Part shown: positions 57,022-64,000 of the stretch, piece by piece
Layout of the letters: each line of letters opens with the position of its first letter
How positions within the stretch are numbered: position 1 is the first letter of the stretch
Assembly: GCA_038746285.1 (NCBI GenBank)
Contig: JBCDKT010000002.1
Span: 62,001-126,000 of the forward strand
Length of the DNA: 64,000 bases
Origin: Bacteroidota bacterium
GTDB lineage: Bacteria; Bacteroidota; Rhodothermia; Rhodothermales; JANQRZ01
Direction: 5' to 3'
The notes under the pieces: model-generated
Database searches by the model: none
What the model saw: only the letters and a program-made list of their open reading frames with translations
Told to the model about the DNA's origin: nothing
Program-made: the position numbers and the translations under genes

Positions 57022-57151
57022 CGGTGCGCCTGCGGCGCGGAATGGGAGGAATGGGGAGAACGGGCGGAATGGGAAGAAGGGACGTTGGCGCGAAGCGCGA
57101 GGGTCTCGTTGACTTTCTCGGCTTTTCTTTCCACTCCTCCCACTCCTCCCA
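57022..57151 (+). repeat. Purine/core/pyrimidine element, copy E (downstream of PHP gene)
   Basis: Order: GTGCGCCTGCGGCGCGG, purine arm (ATGGGAGGAATGGGGAGAAC), core GCGCGAAGCGCGAGGGTCTC and GTTGACTTTCTCGGCTTTTC, then CACTCCTCC units. It is almost identical to copy F on the other side of the PHP gene and ends at that gene's stop codon. Confidence 0.85.
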
Positions 57152-57967
57152 TCACGCTGCTCGGCGCAGAGGGACCGTCCGGGCGACGGGTACCGTGTAG
57201 CGTCCGAAGCGCTCGTCGTCGCGCGGGTGGAAGCCGTGATAGTCCGAGCCGCCGGTCTCGAACAGGCCGAGGCGGCGCGCGACCGAGCGCCAGTGCTCGC
57301 GCAGGTCGTCGTCGTGCGCCGGGTGCACCGTCTCGATCCCGTCGAGGCCGACCGACGCGAGGTGCTCGGCGAAGCGGACCTGCACCCACGCGCCGGGATG
57401 GGCGAGCACGCAGACGCCACCCGCCGCGTGGACGAGCGCGATGAGCTCCTCCGCCGACGCCTTGCCCTTAGGCACGAACGCCGGGGCCCCGTTGCCGATG
57501 TACTGCTCGAAAGCCCCCTGCACCGTCTCGGCATGCCCGGCTTCGACGATGGCCCGGGCGATGTGCGGGCGGCCCACGGTTCCGCCGGCGGCGAGGTCCA
57601 GGACGCGCTCCAGCCGGATCGGGCGGCCGAGCGTGGCCATCCGGGCTGCGATCTCCTCGGCGCGCTCCCGCCGCTCCCGCCGGTACCGGGCGAGATGAGT
57701 CCGCAGCCCAGCGTCCTCGAGATCGAACCCATAGCCGAGGAGGTGGACATCGGTGCCGTTCACGTTCGCGCTCAGCTCGACGCCCGGGATGAGGTCGATC
57801 CCGTAGCGCCCGGCGGCGAGCGCGGCCGTCGGATAGGCCGCAAGCGTGTCGTGGTCGGTGACCGAGAGCACAGCGAGCCCGCGCAGGTAGGCCTTCTCGA
57901 CGAGGCCCGGCGGGGAGAGCCGGCCGTCGGAGGCCGTGGTGTGGGTGTGGAGGTCGGCGCGAGGCAT
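57152..57967 (-). CDS. PHP-domain phosphoesterase (RNase AM/YciV-like)
   Basis: A 271-residue PHP phosphoesterase. Metal ligands are visible: DLHTHTTASDG, SVTDHDTLAAYP, PGVELSANVNG, VLAHPGAW and the C-terminal GGSDYHG. The arrangement corresponds to TrpH/YciV-type proteins that remove phosphate from 3',5'-nucleoside bisphosphates or trim RNA 5' ends. The ATG at 57967 is preferred because upstream in-frame codons belong to a repeat element. Two nearly identical copies of the same intergenic element bracket the gene, one touching its stop codon and one 39 bp from its start. Confidence 0.88.
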   Translation of the reverse strand: MPRADLHTHTTASDGRLSPPGLVEKAYLRGLAVLSVTDHDTLAAYPTAALAAGRYGIDLIPGVELSANVNGTDVHLLGYGFDLEDAGLRTHLARYRRERRERAEEIAARMATLGRPIRLERVLDLAAGGTVGRPHIARAIVEAGHAETVQGAFEQYIGNGAPAFVPKGKASAEELIALVHAAGGVCVLAHPGAWVQVRFAEHLASVGLDGIETVHPAHDDDLREHWRSVARRLGLFETGGSDYHGFHPRDDERFGRYTVPVARTVPLRRAA

Positions 57968-57971
57968 GGGG

Positions 57972-57979
57972 CGAAGGTA
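57972..57979 (-). promoter_or_regulatory. -7-like box for the PHP gene
   Basis: TACCTTCG on the minus strand, four bases before the ATG, so the message would be nearly leaderless. Confidence 0.45.
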
Positions 57980-58005
57980 CGGGCATCCCGGTGACAGCGG
58001 TGTGA

Positions 58006-58140
58006 CGGTGCGCCTGCGGCGCGGAATGGGAGGAATGGGGAGAACGGGCGGAATGAGCAGACGAACGTCAGCGCGAAGCGCGAGGGTCTCGTTGACTTTC
58101 TCGGCTTTTCTTTCCACTCCTCCCACTCCTCCCACTCCGC
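58006..58140 (+). repeat. Purine/core/pyrimidine element, copy F (upstream of PHP gene)
   Basis: Same order as copy E: GTGCGCCTGCGGCGCGG, ATGGGAGGAATGGGGAGAAC, core GCGCGAAGCGCGAGGGTCTC, GTTGACTTTCTCGGCTTTTC, then CACTCCTCC units. The difference from copy E is mainly a short stretch around AATGAGCAGACGAACGTCA. It lies between the PHP and flippase-like genes. Confidence 0.85.
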
Positions 58141-58180
58141 TCTTCCCCGCCTTTTCTCCCCTCCGCTTCGCGCTGCCGCC

Positions 58181-58188
58181 TACCTTTG
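58181..58188 (+). promoter_or_regulatory. -7-like box for the flippase-like gene
   Basis: TACCTTTG, an exact match to TAnnTTTG, ends seven bases before the ATG, which implies a very short or absent leader. Confidence 0.55.
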
Positions 58189-58195
58189 GCCCGCG

Positions 58196-59356
58196 ATGTC
58201 CTCAATGCCCCTGCCTCCGCCCGACACGCTCGCACCCGGCGAGCGCACCGCGCACCGCTCGCCCTCGCTGCGCGGCTTGGTCGTGCCGGTGCTGCTGAGC
58301 GTCACGGTGCTAGGCCTCGTTCTCTATTTCACCTGGGAGCCGGACACGCTGGGCCGGATGACGCGCGGCCTGAACGCGGGGCTGCTTTGGCTGGCGTTCG
58401 GGATGGTCGGCGTGCGGATCCTGCTGGGCGGCGGCCGGCTGCGCTACATCTCGCACGGCACGCTCTCGCTCGTGGGCGGAATGCGCGGCGCGGTCGCGTG
58501 GGACTTTATGTCGGCCGTAACCCCGTCGGCCGTCGGCGGGGCGCCGCTGGCGGCCTACTTCGTGGCGAAGGACAACCGCATTCCGGTCGGCGAGGCGACG
58601 GCGATCCTGCTGTTCTCGATGCTGATGGACCAGATCTGGTTCGCGGTCTCGATCCCGTTTATCCTGCTCTCTTCGGTCTGGATCGAGGTGTTTCCCCCGT
58701 CGCTTGGCCTGGCCGGAGCGGGGACGCTGACGGTGTACTTCATCGGGATGATGCTGTGGGCGTGCTTCTTCGCCTACGCGACGCTCATCCGCCCACAGAT
58801 TCTGGAGAGCGTGGCGACCTGGATCGTCCGGCTGAAATGGCTGCGCCGGTTCGAGGGCCGGGTCCGGCGCGAACTCGTCGAGTTGCGGCGGCGGGCGGCG
58901 GTGCTGCGCGGCCAGCCCCCGCACTTCTTCGTCATCGGCTTCTTCTGGTCGGCAGGCATCTGGCTGACGCGCTACGTGGCGCTGCTGCTGATCGTGCTCA
59001 GCGTCTACCCGCTTCTGGACGCCTTCACGTTCCTCGTCCGCACCGGCGGGATGATGCTCACCGCGATGGCGGTCCCCACGCCCGGCGGCTCCGGCGGGAT
59101 CGAGGGGCTGTACGTGCTCTTCCTCGCCCCCCTCATCCCGAAGGCCATCGTCGGGGCGACGCTGCTGACGTGGCGGCTGATGGCCTACCACTTCTTCATC
59201 GCGGTCGGGTTCGTCATGACTGCCCTCGCGGTCAAGAGCCGCTTCGCTGGCCGGAACGGAGCCGACCGGAACGGGGCCGACCGGAACGGAGCCGACGCGG
59301 ACGGCGTCGAGGCTCCACCGCCCGCGCCGCCCGCCCATGTCGAACCACTCCCCTGA
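58196..59356 (+). CDS. Flippase-like membrane protein (LPG synthase TM family)
   Basis: A 386-residue polytopic protein of the UPF0104/lysylphosphatidylglycerol-synthase membrane family, expected to move lipids or glycolipids across the inner membrane. Visible: six to eight hydrophobic segments, the family block FMSAVTPSAVGGAPLAAYF, and AVPTPGGSGGIEGLYVLFL in the second half. No synthase domain is attached. The tail contains three copies of a five-residue unit (RNGAD) from three 15-bp repeats at 59252-59296. It overlaps the DUF72 gene by 20 bases. Confidence 0.82.
   Translation: MSSMPLPPPDTLAPGERTAHRSPSLRGLVVPVLLSVTVLGLVLYFTWEPDTLGRMTRGLNAGLLWLAFGMVGVRILLGGGRLRYISHGTLSLVGGMRGAVAWDFMSAVTPSAVGGAPLAAYFVAKDNRIPVGEATAILLFSMLMDQIWFAVSIPFILLSSVWIEVFPPSLGLAGAGTLTVYFIGMMLWACFFAYATLIRPQILESVATWIVRLKWLRRFEGRVRRELVELRRRAAVLRGQPPHFFVIGFFWSAGIWLTRYVALLLIVLSVYPLLDAFTFLVRTGGMMLTAMAVPTPGGSGGIEGLYVLFLAPLIPKAIVGATLLTWRLMAYHFFIAVGFVMTALAVKSRFAGRNGADRNGADRNGADADGVEAPPPAPPAHVEPLP
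59252..59296 (+). repeat. Three 15-bp tandem repeats inside the flippase-like gene
   Basis: CGGAACGGAGCCGAC occurs three times (59252, 59267 with one change, 59282), encoding RNGAD units in the cytoplasmic tail. The unit keeps frame. Confidence 0.85.
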
Positions 59357-60404
59357 CGCCCTCGGCGTCGACGACCGCCGCGCTGACCTCGCGGCCTACG
59401 ACTTCCGGCGCGTCCACCCGCGCCTCGCCTTTGGGACCGCCTCGGACCGCTACGCCGCGTGGATCGGGCAGGTCTACCCCGAGCGCTGGCAGAGCGAAAT
59501 CCAGACCCGGAAGAAAAAGCTCGGCGGCCAGAGCTTCGAGGAGCGGCAGCTCCCGATTGCGTCCGTCGTCGACTATTTCAAGCACTTCTCGGTCCTGGAG
59601 ATCGACTTCACGTTCTACCGACCGCTCCTGGAGGACGACAGCGAGCCGGGCAGCAACTACTTCGTGCTCCAGCAATACGCCGAGCACGCGCCCGGCGACG
59701 CGCGCTTTCTGCTGAAGGCCCCGCAAGCCTTCGCCGCGCGCACGCTGCGGCACGGCGGAAAAGGCGGGCCGCGCTACGAACCCAATCCGACCTACCTCGA
59801 CGCCGACGCCTACACCCGGCAGTTCCTCGACCCGGCCGTCGAGCTTCTCGGCGAGCGCCTGCGCGGCATCCTCTTCGAGCAGGAATACACCCGCGTCGCC
59901 GAGAGTCCCGAGCCCGAGGCGTTCGTGGCAAACCTAGACGGGTTTTTCCGCAGGGTGCCGGACGAGGCCCAGACGCACCTCGAAGTCCGCTCGCCGCACC
60001 TGATCGTCCCGGCGTACGTCGACTGGCTGGAGGCGCGGGGCCTCGGGTTCGCCTTCAGCCACTGGCAGTACCTACCCTCGATCAAAGAGCAATGGGAGCG
60101 GACCGCCGGACGGCTCACGGCGGCCGACGGACACGTCGTGCTCCGGCTCCTCAACCCGCGTGGGACGTCGTACGCCGAGGCGTTTGCGCTGGCCTATCCG
60201 TTCGACGCGCCGGTGCCGAAGCTAGCCGAGACGAAGCAAGCGCGGCAGATGGTGGACGAGGCGACAGCCCTCGCCTACCGCGCTGCCGAGTCCGACCGGA
60301 CGCTGAACGTGATCGCCAACAACCGGGCGTGGGGCAACTCCCCCGCCCTCGCCCAGGCCGTCGCCGCCCGCTTCCTCGACTTCGCCACTGCGCGTGGCGC
60401 GTGA
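59337..60404 (+). CDS. DUF72 (YecE-like) protein
   Basis: A 355-residue soluble protein of the DUF72 family, a TIM-barrel-like fold of unknown role. Family blocks: RLAFGTASDRYAAWIGQVYP, VVDYFKHFSVLEIDFTFYRP, FLLKAPQAFAART, RGILFEQEYTRVAES, VPDEAQTHLEVRSPHL and LGFAFSHWQYLPSI. The ATG at 59337 overlaps the end of the flippase-like gene by 20 bases, so translation is coupled. It is longer than E. coli YecE. Convergent with the PolX-like gene, 4 bp apart. Confidence 0.85.
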   Translation: MSNHSPDALGVDDRRADLAAYDFRRVHPRLAFGTASDRYAAWIGQVYPERWQSEIQTRKKKLGGQSFEERQLPIASVVDYFKHFSVLEIDFTFYRPLLEDDSEPGSNYFVLQQYAEHAPGDARFLLKAPQAFAARTLRHGGKGGPRYEPNPTYLDADAYTRQFLDPAVELLGERLRGILFEQEYTRVAESPEPEAFVANLDGFFRRVPDEAQTHLEVRSPHLIVPAYVDWLEARGLGFAFSHWQYLPSIKEQWERTAGRLTAADGHVVLRLLNPRGTSYAEAFALAYPFDAPVPKLAETKQARQMVDEATALAYRAAESDRTLNVIANNRAWGNSPALAQAVAARFLDFATARGA

Positions 60405-60408
60405 CCGA

Positions 60409-61032
60409 CTAGGCTGCTCGGCGTAGCCGCAGGCGGGAGGCCTGTTCGGCCCCTTCCATCTCGGCGAGCGTGGCGAGGCGGTAGGCGTCGCGGCGGACGC
60501 GCTGCCGCCGGTCGAGCGCGGCCCACTGGAGGAGGCTGTTGAGCTGGAGCCGCAGCGCCGCCACCGTCTGCCGCCCGACCCCCTTGAGGCCGAGAAGTCG
60601 CCCGTCGTACGCCGCCCGTTCGAGCGCGTCGAGGGTCGTCACGCCGAGGTCGTCCACGATCTGGCGCGCGAGCGCCCGGCTGATGCCCGGCACCGAGGCG
60701 AAGAGGACGACGGGGTCGAAGGCGTCGTCGGCACGCGTGCGGCGCCCGAGGTAGCCGGTCTCGATGTAGCGGGCGATATGCGCGCTCAGACTCTCACCGA
60801 CGCCGTGGATCTCCATGAGCGCGTTGACGCCGCGCTCGGCATAGACCTCGGCGAGCGGCGTGGCGTACTCGCGGATTGCCTGGGCCGCGTTGTGGTAGGC
60901 CCCGATGCGGTACGGGTTGGCGCCTCGCTCTTCGAGCACGTCGGCCATCTGGTCGAGGACGGCAGCGATCTGCTCGTTCGTCGGCGCGTCGGGGGCGACC
61001 GGTTCGGTCGCGGTGTTTTTCGTCGTGGTCAT
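60409..61032 (-). CDS. Stand-alone PolX-like helix-hairpin-helix protein
   Basis: A 207-residue protein resembling only the N-terminal region of family X DNA polymerases: IAAVLDQMADVLEERGANPYRIGAYHNAAQAI as 8-kDa-like domain, helix-hairpin-helix motifs at MEIHGVGESLSAHIARYI, ASVPGISRALARQIVDDLG and LKGVGRQTVAALRLQL, and a short basic tail. The polymerase palm and PHP exonuclease domains of PolX are missing. It could bind DNA ends or gaps as a repair helper. The ATG at 61032 is used. The TAG at 60409 abuts the convergent DUF72 gene. Confidence 0.75.
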   Translation of the reverse strand: MTTTKNTATEPVAPDAPTNEQIAAVLDQMADVLEERGANPYRIGAYHNAAQAIREYATPLAEVYAERGVNALMEIHGVGESLSAHIARYIETGYLGRRTRADDAFDPVVLFASVPGISRALARQIVDDLGVTTLDALERAAYDGRLLGLKGVGRQTVAALRLQLNSLLQWAALDRRQRVRRDAYRLATLAEMEGAEQASRLRLRRAA

Positions 61033-61120
61033 CGGTCTGCTCTGGCTGGTTAACCCCTCAGGATACGCAGGCCAAGTGCCACCGTTATGTCGCACCACTC
61101 CAGTATAACACAATCCCATC

Positions 61121-61786
61121 CTATTCGAACTGGCGGCGGAAATCGCTGAGTGCCTCGCGCAGCTCCTGAAGCTCAGCCTCTAGCCTCTCGACCCGCTCTT
61201 CCAGCGCCTCTACCCGGTCCCCTTTCTCCCGTGCCGATTGCATCGCGGGCGAGAAGCTCGACGACGGCGTCTCGCTTTCTTCGACCTCGGGGGTCCCGGC
61301 CAGCAGGTGTGCCCATCGCGCCTCTTTCCGGCCCGGCTGCACCGGCAGCTCCACCGCGAGCGGCTCCTCCCGCTCGGCCAACCCGTGCAGCGTCGCCTCG
61401 GCAACCTCCAGCGACGCAAACGCGTGCATCCGCCCCGTCCGCCCGCGCACCTCGCCTGCAGTCTGCGGCCCGCGCAGCATCAGCACCGCAAGCGCGGCGA
61501 CGCCTGCTTCGCCAAGCCCAAAGTGGTGGTCGAGCAGGTGGCGGTATTTCGTAGACCGGCTGCCGGCGCGGTCGCTCGTCCCGGCGAGGCCGCGCCGTAT
61601 CAGGCTGTCGAGCGCCGTTGCCACGGCGTGACCGTCGAGGTCCATCACCGGGTCGCGGCCCGTCTTCTGGTTGCAGGCGGCGACGAGCGCGTTGAGCGTC
61701 ATCGGGTAGTAGTCCGGCGTGGCGAGCGCCTTCTCGGCGAGCGCTCCGACGACGCGGACTTCGGCGGGGTCAAGCGGGGTGTCCAT
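61121..61786 (-). CDS. YceH-like DUF480 protein
   Basis: A 221-residue protein with two winged-helix domains of the YceH family: VRVVGALAEKALATPDYYPM, LNALVAACNQKTGRDPVMDL and AALAVLMLRGPQTAGEVRGR are family blocks. A C-terminal coiled coil (about residues 190-218, EERVERLEAELQELREAL) follows an acidic linker. The function is unknown; some relatives affect DNA repair or fatty-acid response. Its ATG overlaps the TGA of the RluA-like gene (TGATG), so the two are translated together. Confidence 0.85.
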   Translation of the reverse strand: MDTPLDPAEVRVVGALAEKALATPDYYPMTLNALVAACNQKTGRDPVMDLDGHAVATALDSLIRRGLAGTSDRAGSRSTKYRHLLDHHFGLGEAGVAALAVLMLRGPQTAGEVRGRTGRMHAFASLEVAEATLHGLAEREEPLAVELPVQPGRKEARWAHLLAGTPEVEESETPSSSFSPAMQSAREKGDRVEALEERVERLEAELQELREALSDFRRQFE

Positions 61787-62529
61787 CAGGCTTCCACGGT
61801 AGAGCGAACAAGGTCGTCAAAATACCCGTCCCACGTCGAAGGTGGCAGGGCAGAAAACGACATCGGCTCGCGCTTTGTCGGGTGCTCGACGGTCAGCCGG
61901 TAGCTGTGGAGCGCGAGGTTGCGCCCGTCGAATTCGCGCTTGGCCCCGTAGCGGAGGTCGCCGAGGATCGGGTAGCCGAGCGCGGCAAGCTGGACCCGAA
62001 TCTGGTGCGCCCGCCCGGTCAGCAGTTCGACCTCGACGAGGCTGACTGCGCCCGATTTGGTACGGTTGCTCGCGAGCGCCTGCCAGCGCAGTTCGGCGCG
62101 CTTCCCCTGCGGGTGCCCCGGCTTGACGACGCGGACGTGCCGGTCGATTTTGGCGAGCCAGTCTTCCCGGCTTCCCTGCCCGGTGAGGCGGCCTTCGACG
62201 AGGGCGAGGTAGCGCTTCTGCGGGGTGCGGCGGCGGAACTGGTCGCTCAGGCGCGACGCCGACTTCGAGGTCCGGGCGAGGACCAGGACGCCGGAGACGG
62301 GCCGGTCGAGCCGGTGGACGAGGCCGAGAAAGACGTTGCCCAGCTTGTCAAATTTGTTTTTGAGGTGCGCTTTGCCGAGCGTCAGCAGGTCGGCGTCGCC
62401 GGTGTAGTCTTCCTGCACGAGCAGCCCTGCCGGCTTGGAGACGGCGAGCAGGTGGTTGTCGAGGTAGAGCACCTCGAACCGTGCGCCGTCTGCTCGCCTC
62501 ACCGCGCCCTGCTCTGGACTATCGCGCAT
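61786..62529 (-). CDS. RluA-family pseudouridine synthase
   Basis: A 247-residue enzyme that isomerises uridines in rRNA or tRNA. Family blocks: LYLDNHLLAVSKPAGLLVQE, VHRLDRPVSGVLVLARTSK with the catalytic Asp, TGRAHQIRVQLAALGYPI LGD and RNLALHSYRL. The N-terminal S4 domain of larger RluA proteins is absent, as in RluC/RsuA-related short forms. The target base is unknown. It overlaps the upstream esterase gene by 11 bases and the downstream YceH-like gene by one codon position. Confidence 0.9.
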   Translation of the reverse strand: MRDSPEQGAVRRADGARFEVLYLDNHLLAVSKPAGLLVQEDYTGDADLLTLGKAHLKNKFDKLGNVFLGLVHRLDRPVSGVLVLARTSKSASRLSDQFRRRTPQKRYLALVEGRLTGQGSREDWLAKIDRHVRVVKPGHPQGKRAELRWQALASNRTKSGAVSLVEVELLTGRAHQIRVQLAALGYPILGDLRYGAKREFDGRNLALHSYRLTVEHPTKREPMSFSALPPSTWDGYFDDLVRSTVEA

Positions 62530-63448
62530 CGAAGAAATCCCACAGCACTTCGCTAGCCATGATCTCCTGGCTCGTACGCCCTACTAAAAAAGGCGGTAGC
62601 GGGTCCGTGAGGCTCCCCGGCCATGTGTGCCCCCCGCCCTCGACCCGGTAGAGCCGCACCGACGCCTGCTCGTCGCACGGCGCGGCGTCGTAAATCAGGA
62701 CCTGCGTGCCGTCCGGCTCGGCGTCGATCGTCTCTGTCAGGCGCGGGGCCGGACAGCCGTTGAAACCGGCCCAGCGGCGGGCGGCATCCTCGATGCCGAG
62801 CATGTTTTCCTCCGGGTCACCGGCGTAGGGTACGAGCGTGTCTTCGGTGCCATGCACGAAGGCGACAGCCACCGGCTCACTCGGCCCCTGGGTGGTATCT
62901 AACTCGTCGGATACGGACCCAGCCACCGTCCCGATACCGCCGACGAGATCGGCTCGCTCGACGGCGAGGCGCTGCGCCATGAAGCCGCCGTTGGACATCC
63001 CCGCGGCGAAGACGCGGTCCGCTGGAATCGGGAAACGGTCGCGGACGCGCCGGACCACCTCGGCCAGGAAGCCAACATCGTCCACGCCGCGCTGGTCGGC
63101 AGGCGTGGTGCCTCGGCCGTCGGCCCAGCTTCGCGCCACGCCATCAGGGTAGACGACGACGAACCCCTCGCGGTCGGCGATCTCGCTGAAGCCGCTGAAG
63201 TCGCGCATGGAGGCCCCGCTGCCGAAGCGCCCGTGGAGCGCGAGCACGAGCGCGTCCGGCTCGGGCGTCGGGGGCAGGTGGACGAGCAGCGAGCGCGTGC
63301 GCCCGTCGTAGTCGACCTCGAGTGCGAACTCCCCAACACCTGTCGCGGCGTCGAGCGGGCCCCAGGCGCTTCCGCCCTCGGGCGGCGTGACCGGGGTCGT
63401 ACAACCAGCGAGGACGGCTACAGCAGCAAGCGCGACAGAGAAACGCAT
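62519..63448 (-). CDS. Lipoprotein esterase of the PHB-depolymerase/feruloyl-esterase type
   Basis: A 309-residue lipoprotein (signal VALAAVAVLAGC, then TTP). The rest is an alpha/beta hydrolase: DALVLALHGRFGSGASMRDF (oxyanion), GMSNGGFMAQRLAVE with the nucleophile Ser, VAFVHGTEDTLVPYAGDPEE with the Asp, and VEGGGHTWPGS with the catalytic His. It resembles LpqC and CE1-type depolymerases, which cleave polyester or feruloyl ester bonds; natural substrate unknown. The lipobox implies a location outside the cytoplasm. The ATG at 63448 is natural and a TAGCTTGG box lies 23 bp upstream. Confidence 0.88.
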   Translation of the reverse strand: MRFSVALAAVAVLAGCTTPVTPPEGGSAWGPLDAATGVGEFALEVDYDGRTRSLLVHLPPTPEPDALVLALHGRFGSGASMRDFSGFSEIADREGFVVVYPDGVARSWADGRGTTPADQRGVDDVGFLAEVVRRVRDRFPIPADRVFAAGMSNGGFMAQRLAVERADLVGGIGTVAGSVSDELDTTQGPSEPVAVAFVHGTEDTLVPYAGDPEENMLGIEDAARRWAGFNGCPAPRLTETIDAEPDGTQVLIYDAAPCDEQASVRLYRVEGGGHTWPGSLTDPLPPFLVGRTSQEIMASEVLWDFFDAR

Positions 63449-63471
63449 AACACATCGGGGTTGGCAGAGAC

Positions 63472-63479
63472 CCAAGCTA
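63472..63479 (-). promoter_or_regulatory. -7-like box for the esterase gene
   Basis: TAGCTTGG on the minus strand, 23 bp before the ATG; a weaker fit to the box family. Confidence 0.3.
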
Positions 63480-63497
63480 CCACGCGTCGGCGCTCCG

Positions 63498-64000
63498 TCA
63501 ACCCCGTACTGTTTCCGTGGCCTCGACCGGCTCGCCGAAGAACCGCAGCCCCGCAAGGAGTACGACCGCCGCGACGGGCAGGCAGAGCCACCACGGCACC
63601 CCGAAGCCCGCCGGCAGCGTCCCGAGCAGGATCGCCCCGGTCCCGACGAGGAGCGCGTACGGAAGCTGCGTGCGGACGTGGTCAATGTGGTCGCACCCCG
63701 AGGCGAGCGACGAGAGGATCGTCGTGTCCGAGATCGGCGAGCAGTGGTCGCCCCAGACGGCCCCGGCGAGGACGGCCGAGACCGACGAGTAAAGAATGTG
63801 GTAGTGCTCGGGTTCGGCCATGCCCTCGGCCGAAAGGACGCCCCACGCGAGCGGGACAACGAGCGGCATCAGGATCCCCATCGTCCCCCAGCTCGACCCC
63901 GTCGAGAAGGCCGTCGCGGCGGCGAGGAGGAAGACGAGCGCCGGGACGAGGCCGACCGCGAGGCTCCCCGAGAGCCTCAAGACCAGCCAGTCGGCCGTGC
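63498..64000 (-). CDS. NhaC-type Na+/H+ antiporter, C-terminal part (5' end outside window)
   Basis: The final 167 or so residues of a polytopic antiporter; the frame is open to the window edge. Visible blocks are AAATAFSTGSSWGTMGILMP, GAVWGDHCSPISDTTILSS with the acidic and Ser/Thr-rich motif typical of the NhaC family, and three further hydrophobic segments (LLVGTGAILLGTLPAGFGV, PVAAVVLLAGLRFF). The family normally exchanges sodium for protons or lactate/malate. The TTG at 63980 is internal. Confidence 0.88.
   Translation of the reverse strand, partial: TADWLVLRLSGSLAVGLVPALVFLLAAATAFSTGSSWGTMGILMPLVVPLAWGVLSAEGMAEPEHYHILYSSVSAVLAGAVWGDHCSPISDTTILSSLASGCDHIDHVRTQLPYALLVGTGAILLGTLPAGFGVPWWLCLPVAAVVLLAGLRFFGEPVEATETVRG

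Overview
The window is G+C-rich bacterial DNA (roughly two thirds G+C by eye), densely coded, with no rRNA, phage, insertion sequence or CRISPR array. Several signs point to the Bacteroidota/Rhodothermota side of the tree, most like a Rhodothermales-type marine bacterium. Type IX secretion cargo carry the usual C-terminal sorting domain, a PorZ-like propeller protein is present, and Shine-Dalgarno sequences are almost absent. Many genes are preceded by a TA-(C/T)-CTT-(T/G/C) hexamer-like box close to the start codon, matching the TAnnTTTG -7 element of Bacteroidota sigma factors. Both tRNA genes lack an encoded CCA. The placement is inference from gene content.

Layout. 0-3.4 kb: 3' end of an ABC-F ATPase, a VapBC-like toxin-antitoxin pair with ATACA iterons, a DUF427 gene, a small conserved hypothetical gene and a 44-codon membrane-protein gene. 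3.4-9.7 kb: nucleotide-sugar block (RmlD, RmlC, RmlA, UDP-glucuronate decarboxylase and UDP-glucose dehydrogenase on the minus strand, mannose-1-phosphate guanylyltransferase on the plus strand) that would feed surface polysaccharide synthesis; no RmlB is seen. 9.8-17.6 kb: TetR regulator with two tandem palindromic operators, then TolC, a periplasmic adaptor and a very long RND pump. 17.6-24.3 kb: adenylate cyclase, phosphatidylserine decarboxylase, an Omp85-like outer-membrane protein translationally coupled to a lipoprotein with protein-kinase-like motifs, then an ATP/ADP-translocase homologue. 24.3-25.7 kb: accessory islet of lower G+C with Phd, RHH and RelE genes plus DUF1877. 25.7-36.5 kb: SerA, a second translocase homologue fused to HEAT repeats, CNNM/CBS protein, Mpl, BtuF-like protein, ParA and CaiB. 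36.6-46.6 kb: BLUF photoreceptor, TerB-like protein, AbgT transporter, lipoproteins and three consecutive type IX cargo (beta-helix protein, paralogue, endonuclease I). 46.6-57 kb: GpmI, FHA/PP2C pair, endonuclease III, DUF4105, aldehyde dehydrogenase, tRNA-Glu, tRNA-His, PorZ-like protein, RibH. 57-64 kb: PHP phosphoesterase, flippase-like membrane protein, DUF72, PolX-like HhH protein, YceH, RluA, CE1-like esterase and the 3' end of an NhaC-type antiporter.

The most unusual features lie in or around the intergenic DNA. At least six copies of one element combine a purine-rich tandem-repeat arm, a conserved core of about 60 bp and a pyrimidine-rich arm of 8-9 bp repeats. Two pairs of nearly identical copies each bracket one gene (AbgT, PHP). 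Other gaps contain analogous inverted purine/pyrimidine arms made of different short units. A separate short dispersed repeat has inserted in frame inside endonuclease III, lengthening its iron-sulfur-cluster loop by eight residues. The gene set 19.8-24.3 kb (outer-membrane barrel, kinase-like lipoprotein, nucleotide translocase homologue) is the best candidate for an undescribed system, possibly phosphorylation outside the cytoplasm; this is a hypothesis.
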